Numbered from the stretch's first letter, positions 16,915 to 27,029 are shown. The stretch is DNA of 64,000 nt from Aestuariibius violaceus (GCF_040779325.2 NZ_JBFONT020000005.1:62001-126000), one strand, 5' to 3'. Made by a program: numbers and translations. The notes: a model not told the origin generated them from the sequence alone.

Positions 16915-19900
16915 ATGAAATCCGCATTGCCACCGCACATTCAGTCCACCACCACCCACCTGATCACCACCTCCTCGGTCATCGCGCTGACCCTGGCTCT
17001 GGTCGCAGGCCCCGCCCAGACGCAACAGGCCGTGACGGTCGCCGATGGTGAGGTCGTGACTGAGACAGTCCGCCTGGATGTAGATGGCGACAGCCTGACG
17101 GTTGAAGATGGTGGGCAGATCACGACGGACGGCGTGGAAGGCGTCGACGCCTCCGGGGCAGATGTGGTCATCACAAACGACGGTGAGATCACCACCTCCG
17201 GAGGCCTGAGCGCCGTTGGCATCGTTTCGTTTGGGCCGAATGGGGACATCACCAATAGCGGGGACATTTCGACCAACGGTGAGTTGGCCGACGGCATCGC
17301 CGCCAACGGCGAAAACTCAGTCGTGACCAATACCGGAACCATCACCACATCCGGCCTCAACTCCTTCGGCATCTTTTCGGCCGGAAACGAGGTCGAGATC
17401 GACAATTCCGGTACGGTCACGGCCAATGGCGAAGGTGGATCTGCGATTGTCGCCGACGGCGCTGATGTCAACATCACGAATAGCGGCACCCTGTCGACCA
17501 CGGACGGCGCTGCCGTCGTTCTCAACGGTGCGGACGCTTTCCTGAGCAATTCCGGTCAGGTCAGCACCCTCAGCGACGATGCCGAGGGGATCGTGTCGAC
17601 GGAGGATGACGCGACCGTCATCAACGAAGCGGGCGCAACCGTCACAACCGAGGGCGCCGCGTCCCATGGCATCTTCTCCTCCGGCGCCAATGCCGACATC
17701 GACAATTCCGGGTCCATCATAGCGTCCGGCGCCAATGCCAACGGCATCCAGTCCGAAGGCGCCGATGCCCTCATCGCCAACAACGGCTCGATCAATACGG
17801 GGGGACAGGGGGAAGAGGGGGGCATCGGCATCTCTGCCGAGGGCGACAATGCCGAGGTCACCAATTCCGGATTTATCTTATCACTCGGCACAAACGGGGC
17901 TGGGATTGTGGCGTCGGGTGAGAACAGCCTCGTCACCAATGAAGGCGACGTCCTAACCCAGAGCGCAGATTCTGCGATCCAGGTGACCGGCGTGGGCGCT
18001 ACGGTAGAGAATACCGGATCTGTCACAACACTCAGCAACGGATCCGAGGGGATCCTCTCGACCGAGGACGACGCTGATCTCGACAACGGCGCCGACGGCA
18101 GCATCGAGACATTGGGCAACGACTCCCACGGCATCGCGTCCTCCGGTGACAGAGCCGATATCGATAACGACGGCACGATCGAGACCTCCGGCTTCGGAGC
18201 CGATGGTATCCGGTCCGAAGGGGACAATGCCCAGATCGACAATACGGGCACGATCCAGGCAAACGCGGCTGGGGGTGACGGGATTTCGTCCCAAGGGGAT
18301 AACGCCGCTATCACGAATTCAGGCGATATCTCGACAAGTGGCGCCGGCGTGGCCGGCATTGAATCAACTGGCGCAGATGCCATCATCACGAATGACGGCA
18401 CCATCGACGTGAATGGCAACGTCAACGCCGGGATCAGATCCTCGGGCGCGAACGCCGAAATCACGAATACCGGTGACATCACGGCGACCGAAACATTCAA
18501 CGACGGCATCAGCTCAACCGGCGACGAAGCCCAGATCATCAATGACGGCGCGATTTCGGTTCAGGGTCAGGAGTCTTTCGGGATCCGTGTCTCTGGCGAC
18601 GACACGTCCGTTTCGAACGGCCAGGAAGCGCTGATCGAGACGACGGGCTTGGAAGGCCACGGGATCAACACCGATGGCTCCGGCGTTGAAGTCACAAATG
18701 CCGGCACCATCCAGACCAGCGGCGCAAGCGCAATCGGCATCCAGTCGACAAACACCGATGGCGGCAACATCCTCTCCAACACCGGCATGATCCAGACCAC
18801 CGGCGCGGGGATCGAGACAACCGGCGATGGTGATGAGGCCACGAATGACGGCACCATCGAAACGTCAGAGGATGCCGCCCACGGCATCTCTATCATCGAC
18901 GGCACCGGGATGATTGCGACGAATACCGGCGACGTGACGACGGAGGGCGTGGGAGCCCACGGCATCAACTCGACCGGAGCCGATGCATTGGTCGTCAACG
19001 ACGGCGACCTGACGACGAACGAAGAAGGCTCTCATGGGATCAACTCCGCCGGCGACGACGCGACAATCTTTGGTAGCGGCACCATCGTCACGAATGGTCA
19101 GGGCGCCCACGGCATCAACTCAACCGGTGACAATGCCGGGATCCAGCCCTTCGGCGCCATCGAAACGAACGGCGAGGGTGCGATTGGCATCGTTGCGACC
19201 GGCGCGAATGCAAGCATCTTTGCGGACGACGACATCACAACCCAAGGCGCAGGTTCTCAAGGCATCCTGACGACCGGTGACGGCGCTTTCGTTCAGACAT
19301 CTGGCGGTGTCATTCAGACCGACGGCGCGTTATCGCACGGGATCGACTCCCAAGGCGCCTCTGCGGAGGTCAGCAATTTCGCTCGGATCGAGACCTTTGG
19401 TGAGGAAGCCGTCGGGATTCTCTCCACCGGCCGCGACGCCGATCTCAGCAACGATGAAGTGATCATCACCGCAGGCAACGGCGCGCATGGGATCGCGTCC
19501 GAAGGGGCCGATGCCCAAATCTTCAATGTCGACTTCATCGAAACCGGCGGTCTGAACGCGAGCGGTATTCTGTCGAACGGCGAGAACGCCCAGATCGAGA
19601 ATATCGGGCAGATGAGCATCGTCGGCGAGTTCTCAAACGGCATCACCTCGACCGGCAACAACGCGACGATCCGGAACACCGGCTTCATCGAAACTGTTGC
19701 CGCCAATTCCGAAGGGATTGTTTCGGAAGGCGACGACGATGTGGTCGAAAACGAGGCCGGGGCCACCATCTTCACCCAAGGCAATGACTCCCACGGCATC
19801 GATTCCTCCGGCGCCCGTGCGGAAATCACCAATGCAGGCGAGATCTTCACGGAGGGAAATCAGGCAAACGGCATTCTCTCGACCGGAGAAGACGCCTTGA

Positions 19901-22900
19901 TCAGCAACAACATCAGCGGCAACATCGCCACCGACGGCAACCTGTCCCACGGGATCGACTCCCAGGGCGCCTCGGCACAGATCGGCAACTTTGGCTCCCT
20001 AGAGACCGCCGGGGACGGCGCCATCGGCATCCTTTCCACCGGTGACGATGCCCTAATCGATAACGATGGCGATATCACCAGCTTCGGAACAGGTTCTCAC
20101 GGGATCGCCGCCGAGGGGGCGAATGCCGATATCGAGAGTGGTGGCCTCATCGATCTCAGCGGCGGCAGCTCGATCGGTATCCTGTCGAGCGGGGACAGCG
20201 GCGTCATCGAAAACTTCGGCGACATCACCGTCACTGGCGAAAACTCCAATGGCATCGTCTCCACTGGCAACGACTTCGCGATGTTGAATGACGGGTCCAT
20301 CGAAACGACGGGGGCGGAGTCCGAAGGTATCGTATCGACAGGCGATGATGCCGATATCGGGAACACGGAGACAGGCAGGATCGCGACGGAAGGCGACGGA
20401 TCGCACGGCATCGACTCCTCCGGCGCCGGCGCCCAGCTTTCGAACGCAGGCGAAATCGAGACGGAAGGCCCAGAGGCACACGGCATCTTTTCGACCGGGG
20501 AGAACGCTCTCATCGAAAACTTCGGTGATATCGGAACCGGAGGAGACAGCAGTAGCGGTATTCTGGCCACGACAAGCGGTGCCCTGATCGCTAACGCCGG
20601 CACGATCGAGGCGTCGGGCGCAAGCTCATCGGGGATCGCCTCGACCAGCACTGAAGGTGGCGCAGCGATCTTCAACACCGGCACGATCACGTCCTCCGGC
20701 ATCGGGATCGACGCGCGCGGCTCGGGCGACTTCGCGTTCAATGGCGGCACCACCGAGACGTTCGACGATTTCGCACACGGCCTCTCGATCACGGGCGAAG
20801 CCGACGCCATCGCGGTGAATACCGGCTCGATCATCACGAACGGCCAAGAGGCTAACGGTATCTTCTCGACCGGCGACACGGCGACCCTGACCAATGCCGG
20901 CGACATGGAGATCCGCGGCGACCTCTCCGCCGGCATGTTCTCCGAAGGAGCCGATGCTGAGATCGAAAACACCGCCGAGGGCAACATCATGACCACGGGG
21001 TTCTTGGGGCACGGCATATTCTCGTCTGGCGATACTGCCATCATCACAAACAATGGTGAGATCGATACCAGCGGATTTAACGCCTTCGGCGTCTTCTCGA
21101 CCGGCGACAACGCCGTCATCGTCAATACCGGACGGATCGTGACCTCTGGCGATGAAGCCGAGGGGATCCGGGCAGGAGGTGCAAATGCCGACATCATCAA
21201 CGAGGAGGAGGTCATCACCGCGGGCGAGTTCGCGTCTGGGCTCGTCGCAACCGAAGACAATGCGTTGATCGTCAACGCGTTGACGACTAACGGCGGGCGG
21301 GGCCGGGTCGAAACCTCCGGCGACTTTGCAGACGGCATTCTCGCAGGCGGGGCCAACTCGATGGCCTTCAATGACAGCGAAATCCAGACCTCCGGCGCTG
21401 GGTCGGCTGGCATCCGCGTGACGGGTGGAAGCTCCATCGTGACCAACTCGGGTGGCGGCACGATCCTGAGCACCGGCGAAGGGTCGCAGGGCATCACCTC
21501 CGAAGGCGACGAAGACGATCTGGCCAATCTAGGTCTGATCCGTGTCGAAGGGGACGACGGTGCTGGCATCCTTGCTCTGGGCGACGACACCGACATCGAC
21601 AATACCGGTGCCATCGTGACAACCGCCCTGGATGCTGCCGGGATCGTTGCAAACGGCCTAAACGTCCTGGCCGACAACACCGGCACGATCACAACCGAAG
21701 GCGACGAGTCGGTCGGCATTCTCGCAAATGGCGACAATGCCGATCTGCAGAACAGCGGCACCATCGTAACGCAAGGCGGAGGCTCCATCGGCATCGCGGC
21801 CTTCGGCGAAGCGAGCCTCGTCGCGAATACTGGCCTCGTGATCGTGGAGGGCGACAACTCCTTCGGCATCGCGTCCGGAGAACTCTCCAGCGGTGTGCGC
21901 CTGACCAATACGGGCACGATTGCCGTCAGAGCCGCCGACGGCGGCACCTTGACCGACTCGGCCGGAATCTTCGTAGATGCGGACGGCGGCCTCGCCGAAA
22001 ACGTGGCGGGTGCCCGGATCCTCACCGACGGCGAAAACGCCGACGGGATCGTGGCCAGGGCCAACGAGGTGATCGTCATCAATGCCGGTGCGATCCAGAC
22101 CGAAGGCAGCCTTTCCGACGGCATCGTCGCCGAAGGCAACGGCATCGATATCACCAATACCGGGACGATCGTGACACTCGGGGACGACAGCCTCGGCATC
22201 TTCGCAGACGGCGATGACATCACGATCGCCAACAACGACGCCATCGCCACCTCCGGCGAAGACAGCTTCGCCATCCGTTCTGCCGGTGCAAACACGGTGA
22301 TCGCGAACAGTGCTGCGATTACCACGACAGGAGAACTCGCCGATGGGATCAATTCCGAAGGAGTCGGCGCGCAGGTGGTCAACGACACCTTCATCGCGAC
22401 GCTCGGAGTGGACGCGGAAGGTATCTTTTCGACTGGTGATGATGCGCTGCTCATCAACAACGGCATGCTTTCTACCGCGGGGTTCTTTGCCGAAGGTCTG
22501 TTCTCCGGTGGCGAGAACTCCCAGGTCAGCAACTTCGGCGACATCACCACCACTGGGGAGGGCTCCGAAGGCATCGCCTCCAACGGAGACGGTAACGATA
22601 TCCTGAACGTCGGCAACATCGTAACAAGCGGAGAGAACGCCGACGGGGTCGAAGCCGATGGCGACGACTCGACCGTCGAAAACCAGGGCATGATCGCCAC
22701 GACGGGCGAGGACGGTGACGGGCTTGAGGTCGATGGCGACAATTCCATCGGCATCAACAATGGCCTGATCTCGGTCGCAGGCGCCAGTTCCGCTGGCATG
22801 GAAGCCGACGGCGACAACGTCACGCTCATCAACAACAGCATGATCCTGACGACCGGCAACGGCGAAGAGCTCGACGACGACCTGCTTGGCGGCGCCGAAG

Positions 22901-24336
22901 GGATCGAGGTCGACGCCAACGATACTCTTGTCGCCAACAACGGCACGATCCTGACCACCGGCCTCAACGCCGACGGGGTCAATGTCGACGGCCTCGCCGG
23001 CACGGTCGACAACACCAACCTGGTCATGACCGAAGGCGACGCCTCTTCCGGCATCCAGCTCTCGGGCGAGGATGGGGCCGTCACCAATAGCGGCATGGTC
23101 CTGACCGACGGCATCGCCTCCAACGCGATCCAGCTCGCCGGCGAGAACGTGACCTTCCTCAACGCAGGCATCATCATCGCCGAGAACGAGGAGAGCTTCG
23201 CGATCCTCGGCGAGGAGGGGAACCAGATCATGACGCTGGCCGAAGAGTCCGAACTCCTCGGCGCCATCGACCTCGGCGCGGGCGACGCGGATACCGCCAA
23301 CGTCCAGGGTGTGGGCTTCGAACCCGGTGCCTCCACCGCGCTCGTCATGGAGAATGTCGAGATCGTGAACCTCGACGAGGGCAGCAAGGCCTTCGTCGCC
23401 CGAGACGGCACGCAAACAACCGTGGCGACCATCGATCCCACCGCCTTCTCCGTCCTGAACGAGGCCACCAGCGCCGTCGCCGGCAGCGCCCACCAGGCGA
23501 TTAACGGCCAGGCGCAGATCGATGGCGGCTGGGCCACCCTGATCGGAGCCGAACGCACCCGCGAGGATGACGGCGACACGCTCGCCTTCACCCACAACTT
23601 CGCGGGTCTCATGGGCGGCTACGAGCGCGACCTCGACGGCAAGCGCCTTGGCTTCGTCGGCGGCTTCTCGGCTGGGCAACTCTCGACCGAGATCGAATCC
23701 GCCACGCTCGAAAGCCAGTCGTTCTTCGGCGGCGCATACCTTAAGATGCCCGCAGGCACGACGAACCTGACGGCAAGCCTGCTGGCCGGGATCGAACGCC
23801 ACGACAGCGAACGGCTCGTCTTCACCAATCTCAACGGGGGCGAGGAGACGGCGAAAGCGGAAATCGACAGCCGCTTCCTCAGCGCCGGCCTGCATGTGGA
23901 GACCAAGACCTTCACCTTCGGCCGCTTCGACCTGCGCCCCTCTGCGGCCGCCAACTACACGGCAACCTTCTACGACAGCTATGAGGAGAAGGGCACGACC
24001 GGGGCCAATCTCGAGGTCGACAGCCGCACGGCCCAGACGCTGGCCGCGCGCGCCCAGATCGAGGCGGTCACCTCCTTCGGTGCGGTCGAGACGGCCTTCC
24101 GCGTTGGGGCCTTCGGGCGGGCGACGAACGAAGAGGATGTGAACTTCACCCTCGGCGAGGACAGCTTCAGCTTCGAGACGTCCGACAGCGACACGGCCCT
24201 CGGCGGCTTCGTCGGTGCCCGGGCGACCTTCGTCCAGTCCGACCGGCTGAGCGTCACGGGCGACGTCGAATACCTCTTCGCCGACGGCGACGAAGACGCG
24301 CTCGCCGCCAGCCTCAACGTCGGCTTCAAGTTCTAG
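16915..24336 (+). CDS. Giant autotransporter (type V secretion) with repetitive beta-helix passenger
   Basis: The protein has 2473 residues from the ATG at 16915, preceded by GAAGAGAGC. A long signal peptide (about 38 residues, ending GPAQTQQ) is followed by a passenger of some 80 degenerate repeats of about 25 residues. The consensus is roughly N-[ST]-G-x-I-x-T-x-G-x(3)-x-G-I-x-S-x-G-[AD]-x-A-x-I. Such repeats should stack as one coil each of a right-handed beta-helix. The C-terminal 270 residues (from about 2203, GGWATLIGAERT) form the outer-membrane barrel and end GFKF. It is Asp/Asn/Gly/Thr-rich, acidic and without cysteine in the repeats. Adhesion or surface-layer roles are likely for the family; no protease motif was seen. 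Confidence 0.9.
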   Translation: MKSALPPHIQSTTTHLITTSSVIALTLALVAGPAQTQQAVTVADGEVVTETVRLDVDGDSLTVEDGGQITTDGVEGVDASGADVVITNDGEITTSGGLSAVGIVSFGPNGDITNSGDISTNGELADGIAANGENSVVTNTGTITTSGLNSFGIFSAGNEVEIDNSGTVTANGEGGSAIVADGADVNITNSGTLSTTDGAAVVLNGADAFLSNSGQVSTLSDDAEGIVSTEDDATVINEAGATVTTEGAASHGIFSSGANADIDNSGSIIASGANANGIQSEGADALIANNGSINTGGQGEEGGIGISAEGDNAEVTNSGFILSLGTNGAGIVASGENSLVTNEGDVLTQSADSAIQVTGVGATVENTGSVTTLSNGSEGILSTEDDADLDNGADGSIETLGNDSHGIASSGDRADIDNDGTIETSGFGADGIRSEGDNAQIDNTGTIQANAAGGDGISSQGDNAAITNSGDISTSGAGVAGIESTGADAIITNDGTIDVNGNVNAGIRSSGANAEITNTGDITATETFNDGISSTGDEAQIINDGAISVQGQESFGIRVSGDDTSVSNGQEALIETTGLEGHGINTDGSGVEVTNAGTIQTSGASAIGIQSTNTDGGNILSNTGMIQTTGAGIETTGDGDEATNDGTIETSEDAAHGISIIDGTGMIATNTGDVTTEGVGAHGINSTGADALVVNDGDLTTNEEGSHGINSAGDDATIFGSGTIVTNGQGAHGINSTGDNAGIQPFGAIETNGEGAIGIVATGANASIFADDDITTQGAGSQGILTTGDGAFVQTSGGVIQTDGALSHGIDSQGASAEVSNFARIETFGEEAVGILSTGRDADLSNDEVIITAGNGAHGIASEGADAQIFNVDFIETGGLNASGILSNGENAQIENIGQMSIVGEFSNGITSTGNNATIRNTGFIETVAANSEGIVSEGDDDVVENEAGATIFTQGNDSHGIDSSGARAEITNAGEIFTEGNQANGILSTGEDALISNNISGNIATDGNLSHGIDSQGASAQIGNFGSLETAGDGAIGILSTGDDALIDNDGDITSFGTGSHGIAAEGANADIESGGLIDLSGGSSIGILSSGDSGVIENFGDITVTGENSNGIVSTGNDFAMLNDGSIETTGAESEGIVSTGDDADIGNTETGRIATEGDGSHGIDSSGAGAQLSNAGEIETEGPEAHGIFSTGENALIENFGDIGTGGDSSSGILATTSGALIANAGTIEASGASSSGIASTSTEGGAAIFNTGTITSSGIGIDARGSGDFAFNGGTTETFDDFAHGLSITGEADAIAVNTGSIITNGQEANGIFSTGDTATLTNAGDMEIRGDLSAGMFSEGADAEIENTAEGNIMTTGFLGHGIFSSGDTAIITNNGEIDTSGFNAFGVFSTGDNAVIVNTGRIVTSGDEAEGIRAGGANADIINEEEVITAGEFASGLVATEDNALIVNALTTNGGRGRVETSGDFADGILAGGANSMAFNDSEIQTSGAGSAGIRVTGGSSIVTNSGGGTILSTGEGSQGITSEGDEDDLANLGLIRVEGDDGAGILALGDDTDIDNTGAIVTTALDAAGIVANGLNVLADNTGTITTEGDESVGILANGDNADLQNSGTIVTQGGGSIGIAAFGEASLVANTGLVIVEGDNSFGIASGELSSGVRLTNTGTIAVRAADGGTLTDSAGIFVDADGGLAENVAGARILTDGENADGIVARANEVIVINAGAIQTEGSLSDGIVAEGNGIDITNTGTIVTLGDDSLGIFADGDDITIANNDAIATSGEDSFAIRSAGANTVIANSAAITTTGELADGINSEGVGAQVVNDTFIATLGVDAEGIFSTGDDALLINNGMLSTAGFFAEGLFSGGENSQVSNFGDITTTGEGSEGIASNGDGNDILNVGNIVTSGENADGVEADGDDSTVENQGMIATTGEDGDGLEVDGDNSIGINNGLISVAGASSAGMEADGDNVTLINNSMILTTGNGEELDDDLLGGAEGIEVDANDTLVANNGTILTTGLNADGVNVDGLAGTVDNTNLVMTEGDASSGIQLSGEDGAVTNSGMVLTDGIASNAIQLAGENVTFLNAGIIIAENEESFAILGEEGNQIMTLAEESELLGAIDLGAGDADTANVQGVGFEPGASTALVMENVEIVNLDEGSKAFVARDGTQTTVATIDPTAFSVLNEATSAVAGSAHQAINGQAQIDGGWATLIGAERTREDDGDTLAFTHNFAGLMGGYERDLDGKRLGFVGGFSAGQLSTEIESATLESQSFFGGAYLKMPAGTTNLTASLLAGIERHDSERLVFTNLNGGEETAKAEIDSRFLSAGLHVETKTFTFGRFDLRPSAAANYTATFYDSYEEKGTTGANLEVDSRTAQTLAARAQIEAVTSFGAVETAFRVGAFGRATNEEDVNFTLGEDSFSFETSDSDTALGGFVGARATFVQSDRLSVTGDVEYLFADGDEDALAASLNVGFKF

Positions 24337-24348
24337 GTCGGGGAAGGG

Positions 24349-24381
24349 GTCCGGCCCGGCGTTCCCTCCGCCGGGTCGGAC
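24349..24381 (+). terminator. Long-stem hairpin downstream of the autotransporter
   Basis: GTCCGGCCCGGCG (24349-24361) pairs with CGCCGGGTCGGAC (24369-24381): 13 bp with one G-U pair and a seven-base loop, 12 bases after the stop codon. There is no T-run, but the position and stem strength fit a terminator or a 3' stabilising structure. Confidence 0.6.
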
Positions 24382-24479
24382 AGAAGACCGGCAGTTCGCT
24401 GGTCGTCATCGCTTCCTTAGGTAGAGGCCAATCAAAAGCTCCACCCGCCCGGAATCAAGCGGCACCGCCGCGCCGGGCG

Positions 24480-24515
24480 AGCGCCTGACCGCCCCGACGG
24501 TCAGGCGCTTTGGTA
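24480..24515 (+). terminator. Perfect 12-bp stem terminator-like hairpin
   Basis: AGCGCCTGACCG (24480-24491) and CGGTCAGGCGCT (24498-24509) pair perfectly around a six-base loop and are followed by TTGGTATTGTT, which is moderately T-rich. It may terminate transcription from the left. Confidence 0.55.
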
Positions 24516-24691
24516 TTGTTGCACTGCCCGCTCCATCTGCGGGACGAGCTTGGCTGCCATAAAGCGGGCCGTTGGACCGTCGCAGCGCCAGCCCGCGGTC
24601 AGGCGCTCGCCCCGCGCTCCACTTCAAGTGGGAGACACCCAAATCACGGCATTCCGCTTACAACGGAGCAGCTACTGACGTCGCACCCACT

Positions 24692-25435
24692 TCACCCTTC
24701 GAACCAACCGGTCGCAAGCGCTCTGGCCCAATCCTCCCGCCCGCGCTTCGCGGCCAGCGCACTCGCTTCATCCCAGGCGTAAGGCACCGAACGGAACATG
24801 ACGCGCCAATCACCGGGCGCCCCTTCGATCACAGCATAGGAGGCGTTCGGCGTGCCCGTCTGCATGTGGTGGTAAACGGGCACATCGTCGTCATAGGCCG
24901 GGCATCCGACGCTGCCCGGATTTACGACGACACGGCCATCCCTCAAGCGAATGTTCCGCGGGATATGCGTATGGGCGCAGAGGATCAGATCGGCTTCCAG
25001 CCCGTCCGCTTCCCGCTCGACCTCGTCCAAGGTCGCGGATCGCACCATTCCGTCCTGTTCGACACGCTCCAGCCAGTAGGTCTGATCGCTCGTCGGAGTC
25101 CCGTGGCAGAGAAACACCGTTTCATGGATCGTCATCGTGCTTGGAAGCGCTGCGATCCAGTCAAGGTGCTTCTGCTCCAGCTGATCGAAAGCCACCTTGT
25201 CAGACGGGGCCATCTCCGAAGGATCATGTTCGATCAGATATCGGTCGTGATTGCCGCGGATCGTGGGAAAATCCCGCTCCAGCAGACGCGTCGCTGTCGC
25301 CCCGGCGTCGAGCGGGCCGCTGAAGCAATCGCCCAGATTGACCGCCTCGGAAAGCCCCAGCCCCTCCATGTCGCGAAGGACAGCCTCCAGGGCGAGTGCA
25401 TTTCCATGGATATCGGCGAGAACGGCAAATCTCAT
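24692..25435 (-). CDS. Metallophosphoesterase (YfcE/calcineurin-like family)
   Basis: The 247-residue protein has the full set of two-metal motifs: DIHGN near the N-terminus, GDCFSGP, GNHDRY, CHGTP and AHTHIP. An NPGSVGCP motif follows. Family members hydrolyse phosphodiesters or phosphomonoesters, often nucleotides, in the cytoplasm; the substrate here is not known. It is a single gene, convergent with the autotransporter region and 150 bases downstream of the anti-sigma gene on the same strand. Confidence 0.9.
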   Translation of the reverse strand: MRFAVLADIHGNALALEAVLRDMEGLGLSEAVNLGDCFSGPLDAGATATRLLERDFPTIRGNHDRYLIEHDPSEMAPSDKVAFDQLEQKHLDWIAALPSTMTIHETVFLCHGTPTSDQTYWLERVEQDGMVRSATLDEVEREADGLEADLILCAHTHIPRNIRLRDGRVVVNPGSVGCPAYDDDVPVYHHMQTGTPNASYAVIEGAPGDWRVMFRSVPYAWDEASALAAKRGREDWARALATGWFEG

Positions 25436-25587
25436 GGGACGGTTCTCACACCGACCGGCAGGGCACGCAACGTTTACATCCGGCCCCGGCGGGCGTCAGC
25501 CTCGGTTGACTGGAAATCAAGCGAGCCGCAACCGGCTGAGCAGATTGAAAGGGCGAACGTCCAGCCTCCGAAAAGGATGCTGGCGCC

Positions 25588-26364
25588 TCAGATCTCCACC
25601 GCCGCATTCTCGGCGATCGCGCCCAGATCCGGTTCCCCTTCCGGGCCGATCACCACGTAATCGGCGCCGCCTTCGGTCCAGGAGACGAAGTCGAAGCCGT
25701 TGATCGTCCGCTCGTTGAAGGTCGGCGCCCCGTCCCCTTCGCGGTTGCTCTCCTGCAGGCAAAGCGCGATGACCGTCCCGTCGGGCTGGCGGTACATCAG
25801 CTGCGCCACCGGCTTTGCGTTCGCGACCAGCAACCGGCCGCCTTCGAAGGTCAGGCCGAATTCCGACAGGTCCGGGATCGAAAAGCTGACGCCTGTCTGG
25901 TTGCCCAGCCACGTCTCGATATGGTCGCTTTCGTCTGCCGACACCTCGACCAGATGCCGGCCTTGGCTGGCATAAACCGCGTGGTAATCAGCGATGTCGG
26001 CCAGCCACCCGGCGGTCTCGACCGGGGCAGCTGGACCGCGCAGAAGGTACCCGCCTGCGCCACCGATCAGGAAGAAGGCTAGGCTCGCGGCCAGCGCGCC
26101 CCAGATCGGGCGGGCGGGCGCGTTCGTGTTGGCGGGCCGCTCCGGCAGCTCCGCCGCCTTGATCTGCTGGGCCAGCGCGAAGGGCACCGGATCGTCGAGC
26201 TGAGCGTCGAACTCCTCCCGGGCAAGCGCGTCAGCCTCGATCAGCCGGTCCAGTTCCGCCTGCACTTCCGGATCGGAGTCCAAAAGCGCCTGGACCCGCG
26301 CAGTCTCGCCCGGGTCCAACTCGCCATCCAGATAGGCGCTCAGTTTTTCCGACAGGTCTGTCAT
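25588..26364 (-). CDS. Membrane-anchored anti-sigma factor
   Basis: The 258-residue protein starts at the ATG at 26364, overlapping the stop of the sigma factor gene (ATGA). Residues 1-85 form the cytosolic sigma-binding part (SEKLSAYLDGELDPGETARVQ), which lacks the zinc-binding HxxxCxxC motif. A single membrane span lies at about residues 87-109, followed by a periplasmic domain with DYHAVYASQ and a C-terminal VVIGPEGE segment. It should hold the ECF sigma factor encoded immediately upstream at the membrane until a signal releases it. The signal is unknown. Confidence 0.85.
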   Translation of the reverse strand: MTDLSEKLSAYLDGELDPGETARVQALLDSDPEVQAELDRLIEADALAREEFDAQLDDPVPFALAQQIKAAELPERPANTNAPARPIWGALAASLAFFLIGGAGGYLLRGPAAPVETAGWLADIADYHAVYASQGRHLVEVSADESDHIETWLGNQTGVSFSIPDLSEFGLTFEGGRLLVANAKPVAQLMYRQPDGTVIALCLQESNREGDGAPTFNERTINGFDFVSWTEGGADYVVIGPEGEPDLGAIAENAAVEI

Positions 26365-26873
26365 TGCAGCACACGCTCTCCGTCCGACAGACTGGATATA
26401 AGCAACTTTCGCGCGCGGTGAATGCGGCTCATCACCGTCCCGATCGGAATGTCCAGCATCTCCGACGTCTCGCGGTAACTGTAGCCTTCCGCACAGACCA
26501 GCATCAACGGCTGGGCCAGATCCTCGTCCAGGTCGGCCACCTTCCGGCGTACCTGCTGCGCCGTCATCATATCCTCGTTGCGGTTCTCCACCTGCAGCTC
26601 CACCGCATCCTCCGCCGCCACCTGGCCTTCGCCCTGGCGCACCTTGCGCTTGCGGACCTCGCTGATCCAGTGATTGCGCACAACGCGGAACATCCAGCGG
26701 TCCAGCGGCTGCGAGGGATCGTATTGCTGCCACTTCTGAAGCGCCGTCGTGACCGCCTCCTGCAACAGGTCGTCCGCATCGGGGCCCGAGCGGGTCAGAC
26801 TCAGCGCGAAACGGCGCAGGCGGGGCAACAGACTGATCATATCCGCCTTGAACTGATCAGGGGTGATTGCCAT
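26361..26873 (-). CDS. RNA polymerase ECF (extracytoplasmic function) sigma factor
   Basis: The 170-residue protein has region 2 (LTRSGPDADDLLQEAVTTAL, then PLDRWMFRVVRNHWISEVRKR) and region 4 (LVCAEGYSYRETSEMLDIPI with GTVMSRIHRARK), with no other domains. It is encoded in a two-gene unit with its anti-sigma factor. An inverted repeat GACTAG-N7-CTAGTC (26891-26909) lies just upstream of the start. Its targets are not shown by the sequence; the lipoprotein gene at 27030 is a candidate by proximity. Confidence 0.92.
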   Translation of the reverse strand: MAITPDQFKADMISLLPRLRRFALSLTRSGPDADDLLQEAVTTALQKWQQYDPSQPLDRWMFRVVRNHWISEVRKRKVRQGEGQVAAEDAVELQVENRNEDMMTAQQVRRKVADLDEDLAQPLMLVCAEGYSYRETSEMLDIPIGTVMSRIHRARKLLISSLSDGERVLQ

Positions 26874-26890
26874 CGTGCTGGGTCGTTCCG

Positions 26891-26909
26891 GACTAGTGGT
26901 AACCTAGTC
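26891..26909. promoter_or_regulatory. Inverted repeat upstream of the sigma factor gene
   Basis: GACTAG (26891-26896) and CTAGTC (26904-26909) form a 6-bp inverted repeat with a seven-base spacer, 18 bases upstream of the sigma factor ATG. It could be an operator or part of the leader. I could not assign a clear -35/-10 pair. Confidence 0.3.
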
Positions 26910-26957
26910 GAACTTTTCCACGATTTTGGCATTTTTTTCAACGCGATAATGCGCCTC

Positions 26958-26979
26958 ACGCGGCGATTTCCCGCCGCGT
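26958..26979 (-). terminator. Hairpin downstream of the lipoprotein gene
   Basis: ACGCGGCG (26958-26965) and CGCCGCGT (26972-26979) form a perfect 8-bp stem with loop ATTTCC, 50 bases past the stop of the lipoprotein gene on the minus strand. There is no immediate T-run. Confidence 0.4.
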
Positions 26980-27029
26980 TCCTTGGCAGATGCCGGCGCG
27001 TCCCCCGCACCGGCATCGGGCCATCCCGA

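Larger units (their letters stand above)
24337..24691. other. Intergenic stretch with repeated CGGTCAGGCGCT and a possible coding remnant
   Basis: No complete gene is convincing here. The 12-mer CGGTCAGGCGCT occurs at 24498-24509, again at 24596-24607, and inverted at 24480-24491. On the minus strand an open frame (24642-24406) ends LIGLYLRKR and could be the remnant of a lost gene, but I recognise no family. The stretch separates the convergent autotransporter and phosphoesterase genes. Confidence 0.4.

Noticed and set aside
17000..23400. CRISPR-like or tandem-repeat array
   Set aside because: The repeats are degenerate, coding, on a 75-base step and without distinct spacers, so they belong to the autotransporter passenger.
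20097..23612. A 1171-residue open frame on the minus strand opposite the autotransporter, plus other long minus frames there
   Set aside because: They arise because the repeat DNA lacks stop codons on both strands. They are low-complexity (Pro/Ser/Met-rich) and lack any domain, while the plus frame has a signal peptide and barrel.
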